Source of the DNA: Callipepla californica brunnescens
Taxonomy: Eukaryota > Chordata > Aves > Galliformes > Odontophoridae
Length of the DNA: 64,000 nucleotides
Assembly (NCBI GenBank): GCA_023055505.1
Contig: JALIRH010000004.1
Location: 24,175,368-24,239,367, forward strand
Direction: 5' to 3'
The position numbers were made by a program, and so were the translations under genes. Below, piece after piece: positions 37,120 to 49,539 of the stretch (positions are counted from its first letter, which is position 1; every line of letters starts with the position of its first letter). The notes beneath the pieces are model-generated. The model made no database searches and had not been told where the DNA came from. It saw nothing but the letters and a program-made list of their open reading frames with translations.

Positions 37120-38174
37120 AGCACAGATCTTTCTCAATGACTATTTAAGCATAGCCTTTTGACTAACAGATGCTTTATTTATATTTCAAGCTCTGCTAGA
37201 TGTTAGAATCTAAACTGTTTTGCAAGTTTTTTCCATGCACAATTAATGTCCGTGTGGATTATATAGTAGATACTCCAAAAGAGTGAAATAACTGAAGTGA
37301 CCTGAGCCTTTCTTCTTGTAGTTTTACTACGGCACTGGGGTCCAGTCTTCATACTGAAGTATATTGACATGGTGTGTTTCCTTATTATTAATTCCTTTAA
37401 TAAATTAATCAACACTTATAGCTTTATTTAATACAAATGATGATTTATTGTCCTATAATAAAATATAACCTTTTACATATTACTGTTATGATGCAAAATG
37501 TTGTTTGCTTTGCCAGGTTAAATAGATAATGAAGTACAGTAAATGCTATTTGCTGATGTTAACAGAAACATTTTTTTTTTTCTAAAACAGCTATGGTTAT
37601 ATGTATAAAGAATATTTTGAAGGATTAATATCTATTTAAAACTATTTCACTGTTGTACAAATCAGGAGAGAATACATTTAATGTTTTTCATTTAAATAAC
37701 CATAATAGTAAAAAGCAACTATTATTCGAGCAGCATAGGAAATCTAAGAACATGAAATATTTGTCTTGAAAGGATTTAAACTTCAGTATCACTCTAAAGA
37801 AATTTAAATAAAATGACTTATTGCACTTACATTGAGGTATATATTCATGTAATCAACAATTTAAGCAGCATGTGAAATGAAACTTACCTAGGAGGTATAG
37901 TTGACTGATGCTTTATCAATGCTCTGTCAGAATATACTGAGGCTCACTCAGCAGATAGGGAGCTTTCTTCAATTTGAAATGCATTATGCACTCTCGTCTT
38001 GTGATTTCTTTTTCCACAGCATCTTGTTCGCTGCTGCTTCATCTTGTGGTGTTGGTTGTTTCCAGTTTATTTCCAGGTATCTCCAGTATTTGATATCTTC
38101 CATATTAAGTATTTTTGTTTATTCTGCTTTAATCAGGTAGCAGAAAATAACCTGCAAACTTTGCATGTTTCAAA

Positions 38175-38232
38175 CCCCCCCTTTTTTTTTGTCCCCCCCT
38201 CAAATAAAAGAAAAAAAAAGAAAAAAAAGAAG
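38175..38232. repeat. C/T tract followed by A-rich tract
   Basis: C7, T10, a C-rich spacer, then two A-rich runs separated by G. The CTTTTTTTTT and AAAAAAAAAG runs are complementary, giving an imperfect hairpin across about 20 bases of spacer. Confidence 0.8.
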
Positions 38233-39481
38233 CAAATGCACTGACTTCAGCTAACTCGAGTATTCAGTACCCATTAAATATTCATTTAAAGATTTAGCAT
38301 CCAGTAAATTCCATCTGTTTTCTGTCGATGATTCCAACACTGAAAAGTTGGAATGCATGCTTCAGTAGCCTCCACGTTTTATATTTTTGTAGGCAAAATG
38401 TGGAATCAGTAGACTTCAAGTCTTAAGTTTTAACCCATGCAGTGTTTTTCTGTGAAGAATGATGAAGGTCTGCCTCTCTCAGCTCCTTATGCTTCTGTCA
38501 GACACAGATGTGAAATGCTGCTTTAGAACAGAGGGAGAAAATCCCGAAGGGTGTAGTGTTTTGTCATCTCTCAGGACAGTGAGCACGCATGGCATCAATG
38601 AGTAGCAAGATATAAGCTATTCAAACCAGTCAGTGAAAATTGACAGGATGATGCTTTCATGCATAATAGACCCATTAATTATTTCTTCTGATGGACAGTA
38701 GTGTCTACAAGAAGAAAACAGCGGATGATAATACTAGGTTTGATAGGTACTTTATGTTTAAACAGCTTCTCATCAAGAAATTTATTAAAAAAAAATGTGT
38801 TTTTTTTGGGAGTCTGGTCAGGTAAAATGGACTAGAATTTTTTTTGATATATTAGATATCATGGATGAGGGTAAAAACTGCATTCAGGTTGAGGTTGCTT
38901 ATCTTTTTATGAAAGCTCCATAATAATAATTGTTATTATTGTTTTTAAAGTGATTTGTACTTTGCTTCATGTAGCTAGGGAAACTGGATATAGTTATATG
39001 AAAAATCACATTTATACCTTATTGTATGGATTAAGCCTATAGGTTCCCAGGAGTTTGGTTGTTGTCTCCTCCTTGTTCCTAAAACATTAATTCTTTTAAG
39101 GTGTTTTTCAAAGGACTGTGTTTGTGAAAAAGATGTTCAAATTCATTGTGCATTTTGTATTAAGCATTGGCCTTCTGTCTTATAAAACTGCTTCCATTTA
39201 GTTTAGAAATTTAATGTCTAATTTAATGTTAATTAACCATTTTCTTGAGATTAATATATAGGAAATGATAGGTGTTTTTCAAAACTTACTTTATTATAGT
39301 GTAAGCCCTTCATAAATTCGTCCTAAGAGAGTATGGGTAAAAATTTTATTTACCTTACTGACGTTAGGGGTAACTGAATGTGGGCAAGTAATGTGACATT
39401 TGGAACTTTTCCAAATTATCTTCATCTGCCTTGTTATGAAGCAGTGCAGAATGTCTGGATATAGGGTTGTGTTGTTTTCTG

Positions 39482-39507
39482 TTTTTTTTTTTTTTTTTTT
39501 TTTTTTT
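39482..39507. repeat. Poly(T) run (T26)
   Basis: The longest homopolymer in the window. It is followed by CAG and so superficially resembles a splice acceptor (T26-CAG), but no coding frame resembling AVEN follows. Confidence 0.92.
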
Positions 39508-42381
39508 CAGTTTGATAATCTCATTCCTGACTAATTCCAATCCTAGTAGCACATGGTGGCTGTAACTTTAAATCTAAGTTGTCAATCTTGTCCCTTTTGA
39601 TAAGGAGTTAAGTTGCCAAGGATACAATGAGTATGTGATGTAAAGTCCATGCTGAAAGCAAAGGATGAGACGGGCTCATTTTCTGAAATGATATTAACAC
39701 TTTCTGTCTCATGATTAAGCTTATGGTGCATATCTGGAGTTGATAGCCTAAACTGAACTGAGTGTGTCCAAAATTTATTAAGATATTTTGTGAAGGTACT
39801 GATTGTTATGAAACTCTTCCAGATAACTGGAATATGACAAGGCACAATCTTTGTGCAGCAATAGAATTAACTTTATGCAGTTGGTATTCTTAGTCTTTTA
39901 AGAGACAAAGGGCAATTATTACCTTCAGCTTGCCTCACATTTGTAAATTCCAGTGCAAGGCACTCAAGCATCTACTCTGTAATTATTCCATAAAGTACTC
40001 TTGAAGTGCAAAGTGATTGAGCCTTTCTTATAAACACACTTGTGGACATATGTACTTATGTATGAAACCTCTATTTTTTTTTTTTCCCTCTTAGAAGAAA
40101 CAAAGTTGCCTGGAGTTGAGGGTAAACTTGTATAAAAGCAGCCTGTTTAAAAAGTTTAGGAGGTGGCAGTGATTCCGATACCTGAGTGTGAGACTTGAGT
40201 CTAAGACCAAGGTGATGTTTAGAGTTAAGAATTCAAACTCCTAAGAACAAGCTGGTGGAAATTTTTAACCTTGAGTGTAGCACAAAGAAGAGAAATTGTA
40301 TTTTTAGTTTGATATTCTGAAAATCTTTTCTCTTTGGTGAAGTTAAAACAGGAGTAAGCTGTATATAAGCTATATATTTAAAGGATATGAATAATATCTG
40401 TAGTGGAAAGTGCTGAATCTATGTCTAAAGTGGCAAAAATTTCAAGCATGCACAACTGTAAACTCCTCCATGCCTGTGTTTTTTCTTCTGACTGGTTATC
40501 TAATAACTGGTGAGCTGTACTGTAGCACATGCTTAATTCTTGCAGAATTTGGTTTTCTTGCGCTCACACGGTGTCATGATAAAGGATTCTACATGGGTAA
40601 ATAAGGTCAGTTAAGATGTCAGTTCTCACACCTTTAGGGTGGGAATAAGGAATGTAGGGGACTGTGTACTTCACTTTACTTGATTGATGACCATTCAGTT
40701 TTCTATATTCAGTTCTCATTTCAAACAAGTGAATGTTATTATGTAGTGAAGACAAGTCCTATACTTCTTGGACACACAGCTGTTTCAGTTATCGTTTAGT
40801 TTTTCAGTGGTGTTAAAATGAAATATTCATGAATGAATGCTAATAGCCAGAAGCCTCAAAATTACTACTAGGTAGCTTTGAATAGCAATGTATTGAAACT
40901 ATGGACCTGAAAATCAAAAGTAAAGGGAATAATATTCTTATTTGTTTTAAGTATATTGCTTTTTACATGTAGCATTAGAATTGAGTAGAGAAATAACGTT
41001 TAATAAGATATTTTCGGTTTTAAGTGTGTGAAAGCTTTCTGAAATTTCATGGTGATCTCAAGGAGATTTGAAATTTTGTAGCATCAAAGATGATAACTTT
41101 TAAACAGTATAAAGCAACACACTATGATCTGCACTAGTTTTCCAGTTATGATTAATATTGATGGATTCTTCAAGTGTAAAAGTCCATATTTCCCCTTGTA
41201 TAGAAGTGGTTTGTTAAATATATTAGGAAGAACCTTTTTCTAGTAAAACTGAATGATCAGTAAATGCAATAACTCAGTGAAATGGTTCTAAAAATTATTG
41301 TGTGTGGAACAGCTAATGTTAGTATTGCAAACAAATTTGAAAAAAAAAAATAGAATTCACACTCTTGGGGAATGCTTCTAAGCATTTTCCTTTTTTAAGA
41401 ATTATACAATGTGCTTACCATTTACCTGGCAAAATGCTATGTAAATCAAAATCCCATTCTTATCTCTTTTGCTGAATGCTATCATTCAGCTTTCATAGGT
41501 CTGTATGATTACCTGTTCCACACAAGCTGATAACTGCAGTAGTCATTTTTCAGAGAAAAGAGGTGTATTTACCAGGATTCAAAAATGGCTGAAGAACTTA
41601 TGCTCTGAAGAGAATGTCTTCATTATTGATACTTCTTTGTTGCCTGCAAGTAGTTGTTGCTTTTGTGAACAAAATTACTTTTCATCCTTTTCAGCCTTCT
41701 TTTTATTTCTATTTTTATTTTCTTGTGTGTGCATTTGGGGTGAAGTGGACAGGTAGGGTTTTGTTTTGTTGTGTCTTCATATCAGTAATTGTTTATTATG
41801 GCAGCTTACATAATTCTCTTTCAAAAATAGATTGTGATTGTTTTCCTGCTTAAATAATTTCATCTACAGAGCTGCAACACATTTAGTGATAGACTACATT
41901 GTATATTTCCAAAAATAAGTGAACAAACGATAAATGTTTATGTAAGTGAAAGCAGTCTTCAAAAGTTATTTTTTTTTTAAATATGAAAACCTGAATCTTA
42001 AGATTATTTTGAATTCAACATGAATATCTGCTTGCTCCCAGTGAAAATAGGAACTTGTACTTTCTTAAAAAGGGTCTGTTTATCGTAACATGGAGTGCAA
42101 CTCCTGCCTTGTGAGGCATCTCTGGGCTTTGTTTTCTAGAGTTAAGTTTTGGTAGTCAAGTTTAGATTTGAGATTTTGTGGCTTTAAGATGAAATCCTTG
42201 TGGAAGAGAGACAAATAATTTCTCCACTTTTACAATGAAAGTATTGTTGTATGTACTCAGACTGAAATGTATAATCATGAGGATTTTAACATTACTTCTA
42301 GGATTTGATTTTATTGCTACAACATATTGGAAATTTGGTTCAGTGAAGTTTCACTAGGATAAATCTTGTAATTAAAATCAC

Positions 42382-42470
42382 ACGGAATCACAGAATCATA
42401 GGGGTTGGCAGGGACCTCAAGAGATCATTGAGTCCAACCCCCCTGCCAAAGCAGGTTCCCTACATCAGGT
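42382..42470 (-). mobile_element. Very short CR1 3' tip, antisense
   Basis: The 89 bp read ggaatcacagaatcatagg, ggttggcagggacctcaaga and cccctgccaaagcaggttcc, the reverse complement of the last 90 bases or so of a CR1. It stops abruptly, an extreme 5' truncation. It is close in sequence to the copy at 20366-20556. Confidence 0.9.
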
Positions 42471-43812
42471 GTTTCAGTTTTGCACATATTTCATTATCAG
42501 TCAGATCCAAGCCTGGTGTACTGTTGCCTTAGCAAAAAGCAAATAGAAATAAGCTGTGAGAACTACAGTTACAACATTACCAAATCTTCAAAAATTAAAA
42601 TATTGAAAGTCAATATGAAAGGCTGGTTTTTATTTCTAGACAACAGTTGTGGTTCTGTTGTCCTTTCCTGATGGAAAAACAAAAAATTTGTAAAAGATCA
42701 GGTTATGGGAAAAGGTGACTACAGAATGAGAAGTGACAATATAAGAGCAAGGGAGAGGGAAAAAAAAAAAGACTAAGATCAAGAACAGTATTTATATATA
42801 TAAAAATTTATTTAGGTGAAATCACAAACATTTTTTGTTGAATCAGTTTACAAACACTTCATGTTAAGCATATCATTGAAATTATCAAGAAAAGAGAGCA
42901 GATAACGGCAGGTTTTTTTTCCTGAAACAACTAAAGGCATATCCTTACCATCAAGCACGTTACTGGATCATAACATTACCTTGATCATACTCCCTAGTAT
43001 GCAAGGGGAAAGGAAAAGAAAACAAAATATATAAAATTATTTTTGAGACAGGTACTTTAAGAGCAGCTTTTAGTCAACATGTTTTATAAATTATACTTAA
43101 TGCATTATTAAAATGAGTTCATTGTTGTGTTTTTTGTTATTTGTATATTAGAATCACTCTAAATTTTCTGCTTATGTCTCATTACAGAACTAGAGAGAAT
43201 AAGTGATTAAAAAAAAATACATGATGAGAGTTTTTTGGGGGTGGTATCAAAGATTCTTAAGTATTGTTTGTGCTCACTCTGTCTTGCCCAACTCAATCCT
43301 TCTAGTTGCCATAACAACTTCATAATAGCAGAGCATTTGCTGCTGTACTTAACTTTATGTCAGCACTTCCATTATAAGCTACTGTTTTCAGGAATTTGTA
43401 ATTAATCTACAGGCTTAAAAACGAAATACAGTAAGCCTAGGTAGTTGATTGTAATGTATACAACAAAGTTATAGCAGAGCTGCTATTGTTTGATCTCCAA
43501 TGCCATGCATAAAATAGGAAAAAAACCCTCTCAAAACAGTATTCTTTTTTTTTAAAGAGAAGTAGCAAAATATTTTTGTCTAAAACTAATCTTGACTGGT
43601 TCCCATCTGCCAGAATCAACATGTTCTGCACTACCACAATGCTCCATCATGCCTGTATCCAGCTGGACCCATCTGTTCCTGTTAGCTAAAAGGTTAGTGT
43701 GAGCAAAGGTGCTTTTCAGGGATGCAGGAAAAGTATAACCTCTTTAGTAAGAGAATTTCATACCTCACTATGAAATAATTTTGACATTTGAATACTTTCA
43801 TAATCAATTACA
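42471..43812. other. Unique intronic sequence
   Basis: AT-rich sequence with a short A-run near 42760-42770. No coding or repeat identity was recognised. Confidence 0.5.
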
Positions 43813-44529
43813 TTACCAGATTGGTCGAGCATGATTTTATCTTGTTTAAATGAATCCACATTGACTACACCTGATAACTTTCAGGTGAGGCTTACTTGCC
43901 TGTGGTTTCCTGGGTCCTTCTTCCTGCCCTTCTGAGAACTGGAGTGATGTTGTCTTTCCTCCAGTCTTCATGCATCTCTCCAGATTTCCGTGATCATTCA
44001 CAGATGATAGAGGATGGTTCATCAATCACTTCTGCCAACTCTCTCCATGCTCGTGGATGTATTCTATCAGGTCCCATGGATTTGTGCACATTGAGTTTGG
44101 GTAGATGATCTCTAACCAAATCTTCCTTGACCAAAGGAAGTCTTCCTTTCTCCAGACTACCTTTCTTACCTCCAGAGTCTAGAATTCCCAAGGGACAGTC
44201 TCAGTAGTAAAGGCTGAAATAAGGAAGTGTTCAGTAACAATGCTTTCTCAGTGTCCACTGTTACCAGGACACCCACCTTATTCAGACCCCTCTTTTCCCT
44301 ATTCTTCCTTTTGCTACTGATATACTTAAATAAGCGCTGCCTGTTGTCCTTGACCTCCCTTACCAGACTTAACTCCTTGGCCTTGTCTTTTCCTGTTTCT
44401 TCCCAAGTTGTCTAGATTTCCACATTCTATAGACTTTCTTCTTCCATTTGAGTTTTGCATGGTTTCCTTGCTCATCCATGTATGTCTCCTGCCACCTTTG
44501 CTTGATTTCTTACTTTTTTAGAGATGCAC
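43813..44529 (-). mobile_element. CR1 LINE, antisense, RT-side part (split by LTR)
   Basis: This is the 3'-side part, in CR1 sense, of a long CR1 read on the minus strand. From right to left it encodes decayed segments from between the endonuclease and RT domains, then the RT N-terminal region: VKEDLVRDHLPKLNVHKSMG, PDRIHPRAWRELAEVI and SSIICE. It ends in a 'DWRKDNITPVL'-like stretch and sequence at about 43815-43880 that appears to carry an internal deletion. The palm FADD motif and the CR1 3' UTR are missing. It continues at 45106 after the LTR insertion. Confidence 0.9.
44525..44529. repeat. Target-site duplication, left (TGCAC)
   Basis: TGCAC directly precedes the LTR and recurs at 45101-45105 directly after it. 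Five-base duplications are usual for ERVL/class III-type integrases. Confidence 0.9.
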
Positions 44530-45100
44530 TGTCAACGGTCTGTGGGCTGGTTTGGCCCGGTTCCGTGACAATTGAGGCAGGGGACCCACGGTCCCACACC
44601 CCGGACAACGGGAAGGGGGAAAGGGAAAAGGGAAAAGGGAGATGGGCCTTGAAACAAAACAACGGCAATGATCTGAGAAGGAAAGCTAATTTACTAAAGA
44701 TATCAGAAAGTAAAATAATACAATATAATACAATATAATTGGAATTGAGGCTAATGAATCAAATAAAATGAGCAAGAGAGTGTCTGATAAACCGAAGGCC
44801 TTACGCTAATGCTGAAGGCGAGAAAGCAGCAAGCACCCACTGCTGAGTCGATCCCAAAGGAAAGAGAGTGTCCCGTGACTGCAGACAGTTTTTATCTTTC
44901 CCTATGTGTGGAAAACGTAAAAATACAAAGCATCGCAAAGTCCTCTGGGGAATGTAGTTCTTCCTCTCTTCTGAGACAGGCATATCCATAACTATCAATG
45001 ATCCACAGAGCTGTAGCATCAACTCTCTAACTCCCAGTACACTACATGATGTTGTGGTGTGGAATATCAACAATACAACAAAAATCATAAAACCATGACA
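44530..45100 (-). mobile_element. Solo LTR of an endogenous retrovirus, inserted in CR1 (copy A)
   Basis: A 571-bp block that begins TGTCA and ends TGACA (short inverted termini, TG...CA), flanked by a perfect 5-bp duplication TGCAC. A second copy lies at 55060-55625. There is no gag, pol or env sequence beside it, so it is a solo LTR left by LTR-LTR recombination. On the minus strand a TATA-like GATAAAAAC lies at about 44888-44896, roughly 205 bases into the LTR, and an AGTAAA poly(A)-signal variant follows about 200 bases later. This favours minus orientation, antisense to AVEN. An AATAAA on the + strand (about 44764) leaves some doubt. The G/A-rich part at 44610-44642 is internal simple sequence. 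Confidence 0.9.
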
Positions 45101-45105
45101 TGCAC
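45101..45105. repeat. Target-site duplication, right (TGCAC)
   Basis: Right copy of the 5-bp duplication. The CR1 sequence resumes here. Confidence 0.9.
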
Positions 45106-46150
45106 TGATCTTTAGCTTGGAGGAAGTGGTGCTTGAATGTTAATCAGCTTTCTTGGACAAGCTTGCCTTCCAGTGCTCTAACCCATGGGATACTTCCAAG
45201 TATGTACTTGAAGAGGTTGAAGTTGGCACTCCTGAAGTCCAGAGTTGCAATCCTGCTTTTTGCCCTGTCTCTTCCATGCAGGATCCTGGACTGCACTTTC
45301 TCATGATTGCTGCAGCCATGGCTGCCCCCAGTCTTCACATCCCCAGCTAATCTTTCTTTGTACGAACATGGTCCAGCAGCACATCTCTCCTCGTTAGCTC
45401 CTCTACTGCATGTATCAGAAAGTTATCGTCAACGCTCTGCAGGAATCTCCTGACTCCATGTGCCTGGCTGTGTTGCTTTCCCAGAAAATATCATGGTGAT
45501 TGAAGTTCCTGACAAGAACCTGTGCCTTTGATCATGAGGGTACTTTCAACTATCTGGAGAAGTCCTCACCAACTTCCTTCTACTGATCAGTGCAGCCTGA
45601 TGGTAAACTCCCACAATGGCATCACCCAAATTTGCATGCCTTGTAATTCTCATCCGTAAGCTCTCTTTTTGTTTATCGTTCATCCCTGGGTGGACCTTCA
45701 TTAATTTAATCTGCTCTTTCACAAAGTTTAAATCCACCACCTTGTCTTGCTTTGCTGCCCTGTCTTTCCTGAAAAGTTCATAGCCATCCATGAGCATTCC
45801 TGTCATGGGGACTGTCCAACCACATCTCTGTGATTGTGATGAGATCATGGCCCTGTGACCACAAAGAGATATCACAAAGAGATATGTAATTCTTCCTGTT
45901 TATTCCCCGTGCTGCCTGTATTTGCATACAGGCACATGAGAGAAGAAACAGGAGCAGAAGATGCAGGTTTCTCTAGAGGGATACAAGGTGATCCCCATAG
46001 TTATGTATGCCCTTGAGGTTGCTGGCCTTCTCTCTCATGTCATGGGTCTCCATTAAGGAACATTTTTCATTGTTCTGATTGGCCTGGTTTGTACCCGAGT
46101 CGATTGCAGTGGTGTGAGCACTGATATTTTGGAGCCCTTGTTCAGTTCAT
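45106..46150 (-). mobile_element. CR1 LINE, antisense, endonuclease-side part (split by LTR)
   Basis: Continuation of the CR1 interrupted at 44529. The minus strand reads, in CR1 order, a decayed endonuclease region with HDLITITEMW-like and MDGYELFRKDRAAKQ segments (about 45700-45880), LRMRITRHANLGDAIVGVYH, then further on IATLDFRSANFNLFKYILGS and IPWVRALEGKLVQES just before the LTR. The sequence upstream in CR1 sense (45880-46000) still resembles the segment before the endonuclease. Stops and frameshifts break the frame. A 13-bp unit is duplicated at 45860-45885. The right boundary near 46150 is approximate. Confidence 0.88.
45860..45885. repeat. 13-bp tandem duplication inside CR1
   Basis: The unit cacaaagagatat occurs twice in direct succession. 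It adds 13 bp and so shifts the CR1 frame here. Confidence 0.85.
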
Positions 46151-47023
46151 CTATGCAACTTCTTCACTTGTAGTGACAACTAATTGCAGATATTTGGACA
46201 TTTGTTTGTATCACTTAAATTAACTGATGTTTTAAAAGCTTCAGTAACAGTGTGCACCTTTAAAAGAAATACTCATTTGATTTGTCTTTAATACTCAGTA
46301 CTAAGTGCAAGCTATTCATTTCAAAGGCTGATTTCTTTGACTTAATTTTTAAAGGAAAATCTTGTTAAGAACTTGGGTATTTTAAATTTATTTTAAACAT
46401 CCTATTTAATAAAGTATTTAAGTATACACAGTACCAAAGAAAGAGTGTATGTATTTCACAAATGAGAAGTAGAAATAGCTTTTTAAAAGCTTTGTGGTAT
46501 CTTTGACACAGTCTTTCCATTTGATTCAAGATAAGGGAAGAATCTAGTCTGTGTCCATCCTGTGCTTTTGCTTAACTTCTTAATGTATTTTTCCTTTCTC
46601 TCCCCAAAACCTAATTAATTTTTAATCATTTTCTTATGTTTTTGAAAGCATACTTTTACATTTGATTTTGGGGTGCTTTGTTTCCATCTGACTATTAGAT
46701 TTTACAGGTGGAAATTTCTAAATGCTGTAAGAAAAGTAAAAAACCTGAACCATTGAATAAAGAAACTACTTTGTAAAAGCCACAACACAATAGTAGTTGC
46801 AAATTGCATGTCTTTGACTAGGTTTCACAGAAGTCTGCATTTGTTCACTTATCATCTTCTGTTAGGTTCTCCTTTCACTCCTTCTAGTCTCCCTTCCCTC
46901 CCCCTGGTTTATGGATCGTTGAACTCCTGCAGAGGCGTTCTACCTGGAGGTTTTATTTTAAACCTTGGCATTTATTCAGCTTAGTTGTTTTCCAGGTTCT
47001 GATTATCATTTTAAAGTATTTTG

Positions 47024-47041
47024 GTGTGTGTGTGTGTGTGT

Positions 47042-47079
<38 letters not shown>

Positions 47080-47084
47080 CACAT
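47024..47084. repeat. (TG)n-(TA)n compound microsatellite
   Basis: About 23 TG units with one interruption (TTG), then about four TA units and ACAC. It is alternating purine-pyrimidine throughout, so capable of Z-DNA. Confidence 0.95.
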
Positions 47085-48050
47085 ATTTGTATTCTGATAA
47101 GAGCCCAGACTGTAAGAATTTGTGGAAATGCTTCCATCCTTTGCAGATTTCAAAGCTATTGGAAGTGATAGAGTTTTATTTCTAATGCTTTGTTCTTTTA
47201 AGAAAACATCAGAACAGAATTCATACTTAACTTGGTAGTTTTCTTCATGGTACGCTTCAGATGAGAGAATATAGAAGGGAATAATTCCATTTGCATGCAG
47301 TCGGTAAACTGTAGTCCAGATACATTTATTTTGAAATTAATAATGGAACTTTGTAGTGCAGTTAAACTTGCTTAGTTAAATAGGATCGGTAGAAATTCTC
47401 TGCAAAAGCCTCTTTTGTGTTAGATGAGATTATGATGAAAGATAAGAGATGTAACATCAGTTGTATTCTGTAACAGGAGTATGGAGCCGATAGAACTAAT
47501 GATAATGTTTGGGCACATTGTTCCAAAGCATCTAAAAAATTGTTTTCAAAGGTATTTCCTGTTTTGATCTTCACTGTATTAAGGAGTGGACACTGGAGGA
47601 ATTGTATATTTTTGAAGGGAAGAATAAAATGGAACTACAGAGATCAACATTTCTTTAAAAAGCCTGATTTGCAAATAGATGTAAAAGCAATTATCCATAA
47701 ATGCCCAGGTACAGCTTGTTTCCAGAAAGTGTTCAGCTATAGATCCTTTATCTTCTCACTTGATATCTTATATAATTTTGAAACCAGTTCCCTTTTTCTA
47801 AAATTGTCACACAGCTGTAAAATTACTGAGATTAAGAGAACAACTTGGCTCTTTGCTAATGGAAAATTGTATGGGTTTACTTTCCTCTAGGTATATAACC
47901 GTATCACTGAAATGGTATTGTTCGTTCTTCAGTTGAGTTTAGGTTAGAATTTTGTTAAGCTTCATCCTTATCTGAAAGATTGTTAGTTTCCTGTATCTTT
48001 TATCATGTAAAGAATGTTCTCTTAAGTGCTGTGTATGTCATTCTGACCCA

Positions 48051-48082
48051 GTGGGTAGTAGTGCATGTGGGTAGTAGTGCGT
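48051..48082. repeat. 16-bp tandem duplication
   Basis: Two adjacent copies of gtgggtagtagtgc plus at or gt, differing at one base. Confidence 0.85.
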
Positions 48083-49539
48083 GATGAACAACAGATGTCT
48101 CAGGTGGATTTACAGTGGTGTTGTATAGTCCCCATTCTCTTTCTTGGGAAGCAACAATAGATACAGCTATTCATATTCTGAAAATGAATAGAGCTGTCTT
48201 CCAAGGGATGTTGAAAAGTTTCAGCTGTGTGAAAAACTTGAAATGATTTTGTGTAGTCTGCCAGGGAAGGTAGAAAAAAGTCTTCAAGAACGTGTTTGTT
48301 TCCTGCTGTTCATCTGCCTTCAAATCTGTATTGTATGAGAAAATAATTCAGCTTTTCCTGCGTTTAGACAGTGTATAAGCTTTTGTAAAAGCTCTTCTTA
48401 TATGCTTGGATATTTCTTAGTGGAATCAAGAACTGAAAAATACGATTTGTCAGCTCATTAGGAGAGAAAAAAATCTAGCTCATTCTGCAATGAATTTATA
48501 AATATTCAAAAATGTTGGAATTTTCTTTCTTTTGCTAATTACATGTCCAATCTATAATGTAACTGTATGTGTTTTATGCATTTTTAATCCTATAATTTTG
48601 TCAGTGTATAAACATACTTCATTCTTTCTTGTAGGGGTTTTAGTAACAAGATCAATTTCACAAACTAGTTAAAAAACAATTCTATTTTTATAGCTCATGA
48701 AAGCCTAAAGGACAAAGGAAACCAGTACTGCTCTGATTTGGAACAGGAATAACAGTGGTTAAGGGCACCACTGAGAGTGCATTTTGAGGGACCAGTAAGT
48801 AGAAAAGATTAGAAGCATTCAAGATTTTTTCATTGTGTTATGTAATGACTTGCAGTTTTCTATGGAAGAAAGGATGTTCTTTGTAGATAACTTAGCTCTT
48901 TTCAGTCAACACTTTAGTATTTGATTAATGAGTCCAGGCAGTTGAGCTGTTTTTGCATGGTAGTAGAGGAAGAGGAGACTTATTATTGAAGAAAAATTTT
49001 ACGTCTTTCTTTAATGCATGTTTAGTAGGCAGTTCTTCTGTCTACTTCTGGGCTGAGGAAAGACAGTAACTTTTCATTAGCTAGTTTTTAAAATGGTACC
49101 TAAGTGTAACTCTTTTGCATTACTTTCTGACCGATCAATTGTGAAAATAATAGACTTTTAGTATGATTTTATGGGTCATGTCAGTTGAATTCTGAATATG
49201 ATACTCTGTGCTTGATCTAAAGTGTATTTTTAAGGAATCTTTGCGTTTCCATTCACTGACTCAAGTGTGAAGTCTCTGAATGGAGTGAGCACAAGATTCA
49301 TATTTTTGTTTTGCATTACATGTTCCCCAGCCATGAGCATTCTGCATACTGATAGCAAAAAGCTGATGTCTCAGTGCCATTCTGTGAGCCCCTGCATGAG
49401 GTGCACTTGGGTGGAAAATGACAGATTTGCTGACCAAAGAGGCATGGAAATTGAGAACAGAGTGGGAGGCAATAGGGCTGCGCATTAGCACAGAGAAAGT
49501 CTCAGCAATCCCAGCTGCATGATCTGTAGCACAGAGACA

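Larger units (their letters stand above)
27003..42381. other. Longest repeat-poor intronic tract
   Basis: About 15 kb of AT-rich sequence without a recognised CR1, LTR or exon. It contains several homopolymer/microsatellite runs, listed separately. The 27082-27522 (146 codons, +) and 32583-32837 (84 codons, minus) ORFs have no recognisable domain and are regarded as chance. Confidence 0.5.

Noticed and set aside
39482..39512. T26-CAG as a splice acceptor
   Set aside because: The tract is a homopolymer repeat, and the sequence after it does not read as an AVEN exon or end in a good donor.
44801..45088. 95-codon minus-strand ORF in the solo LTR, with a similar 92-codon ORF at 55328-55606
   Set aside because: These are LTR sequence, not a viral gene. 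The similarity between them is explained by LTR homology.
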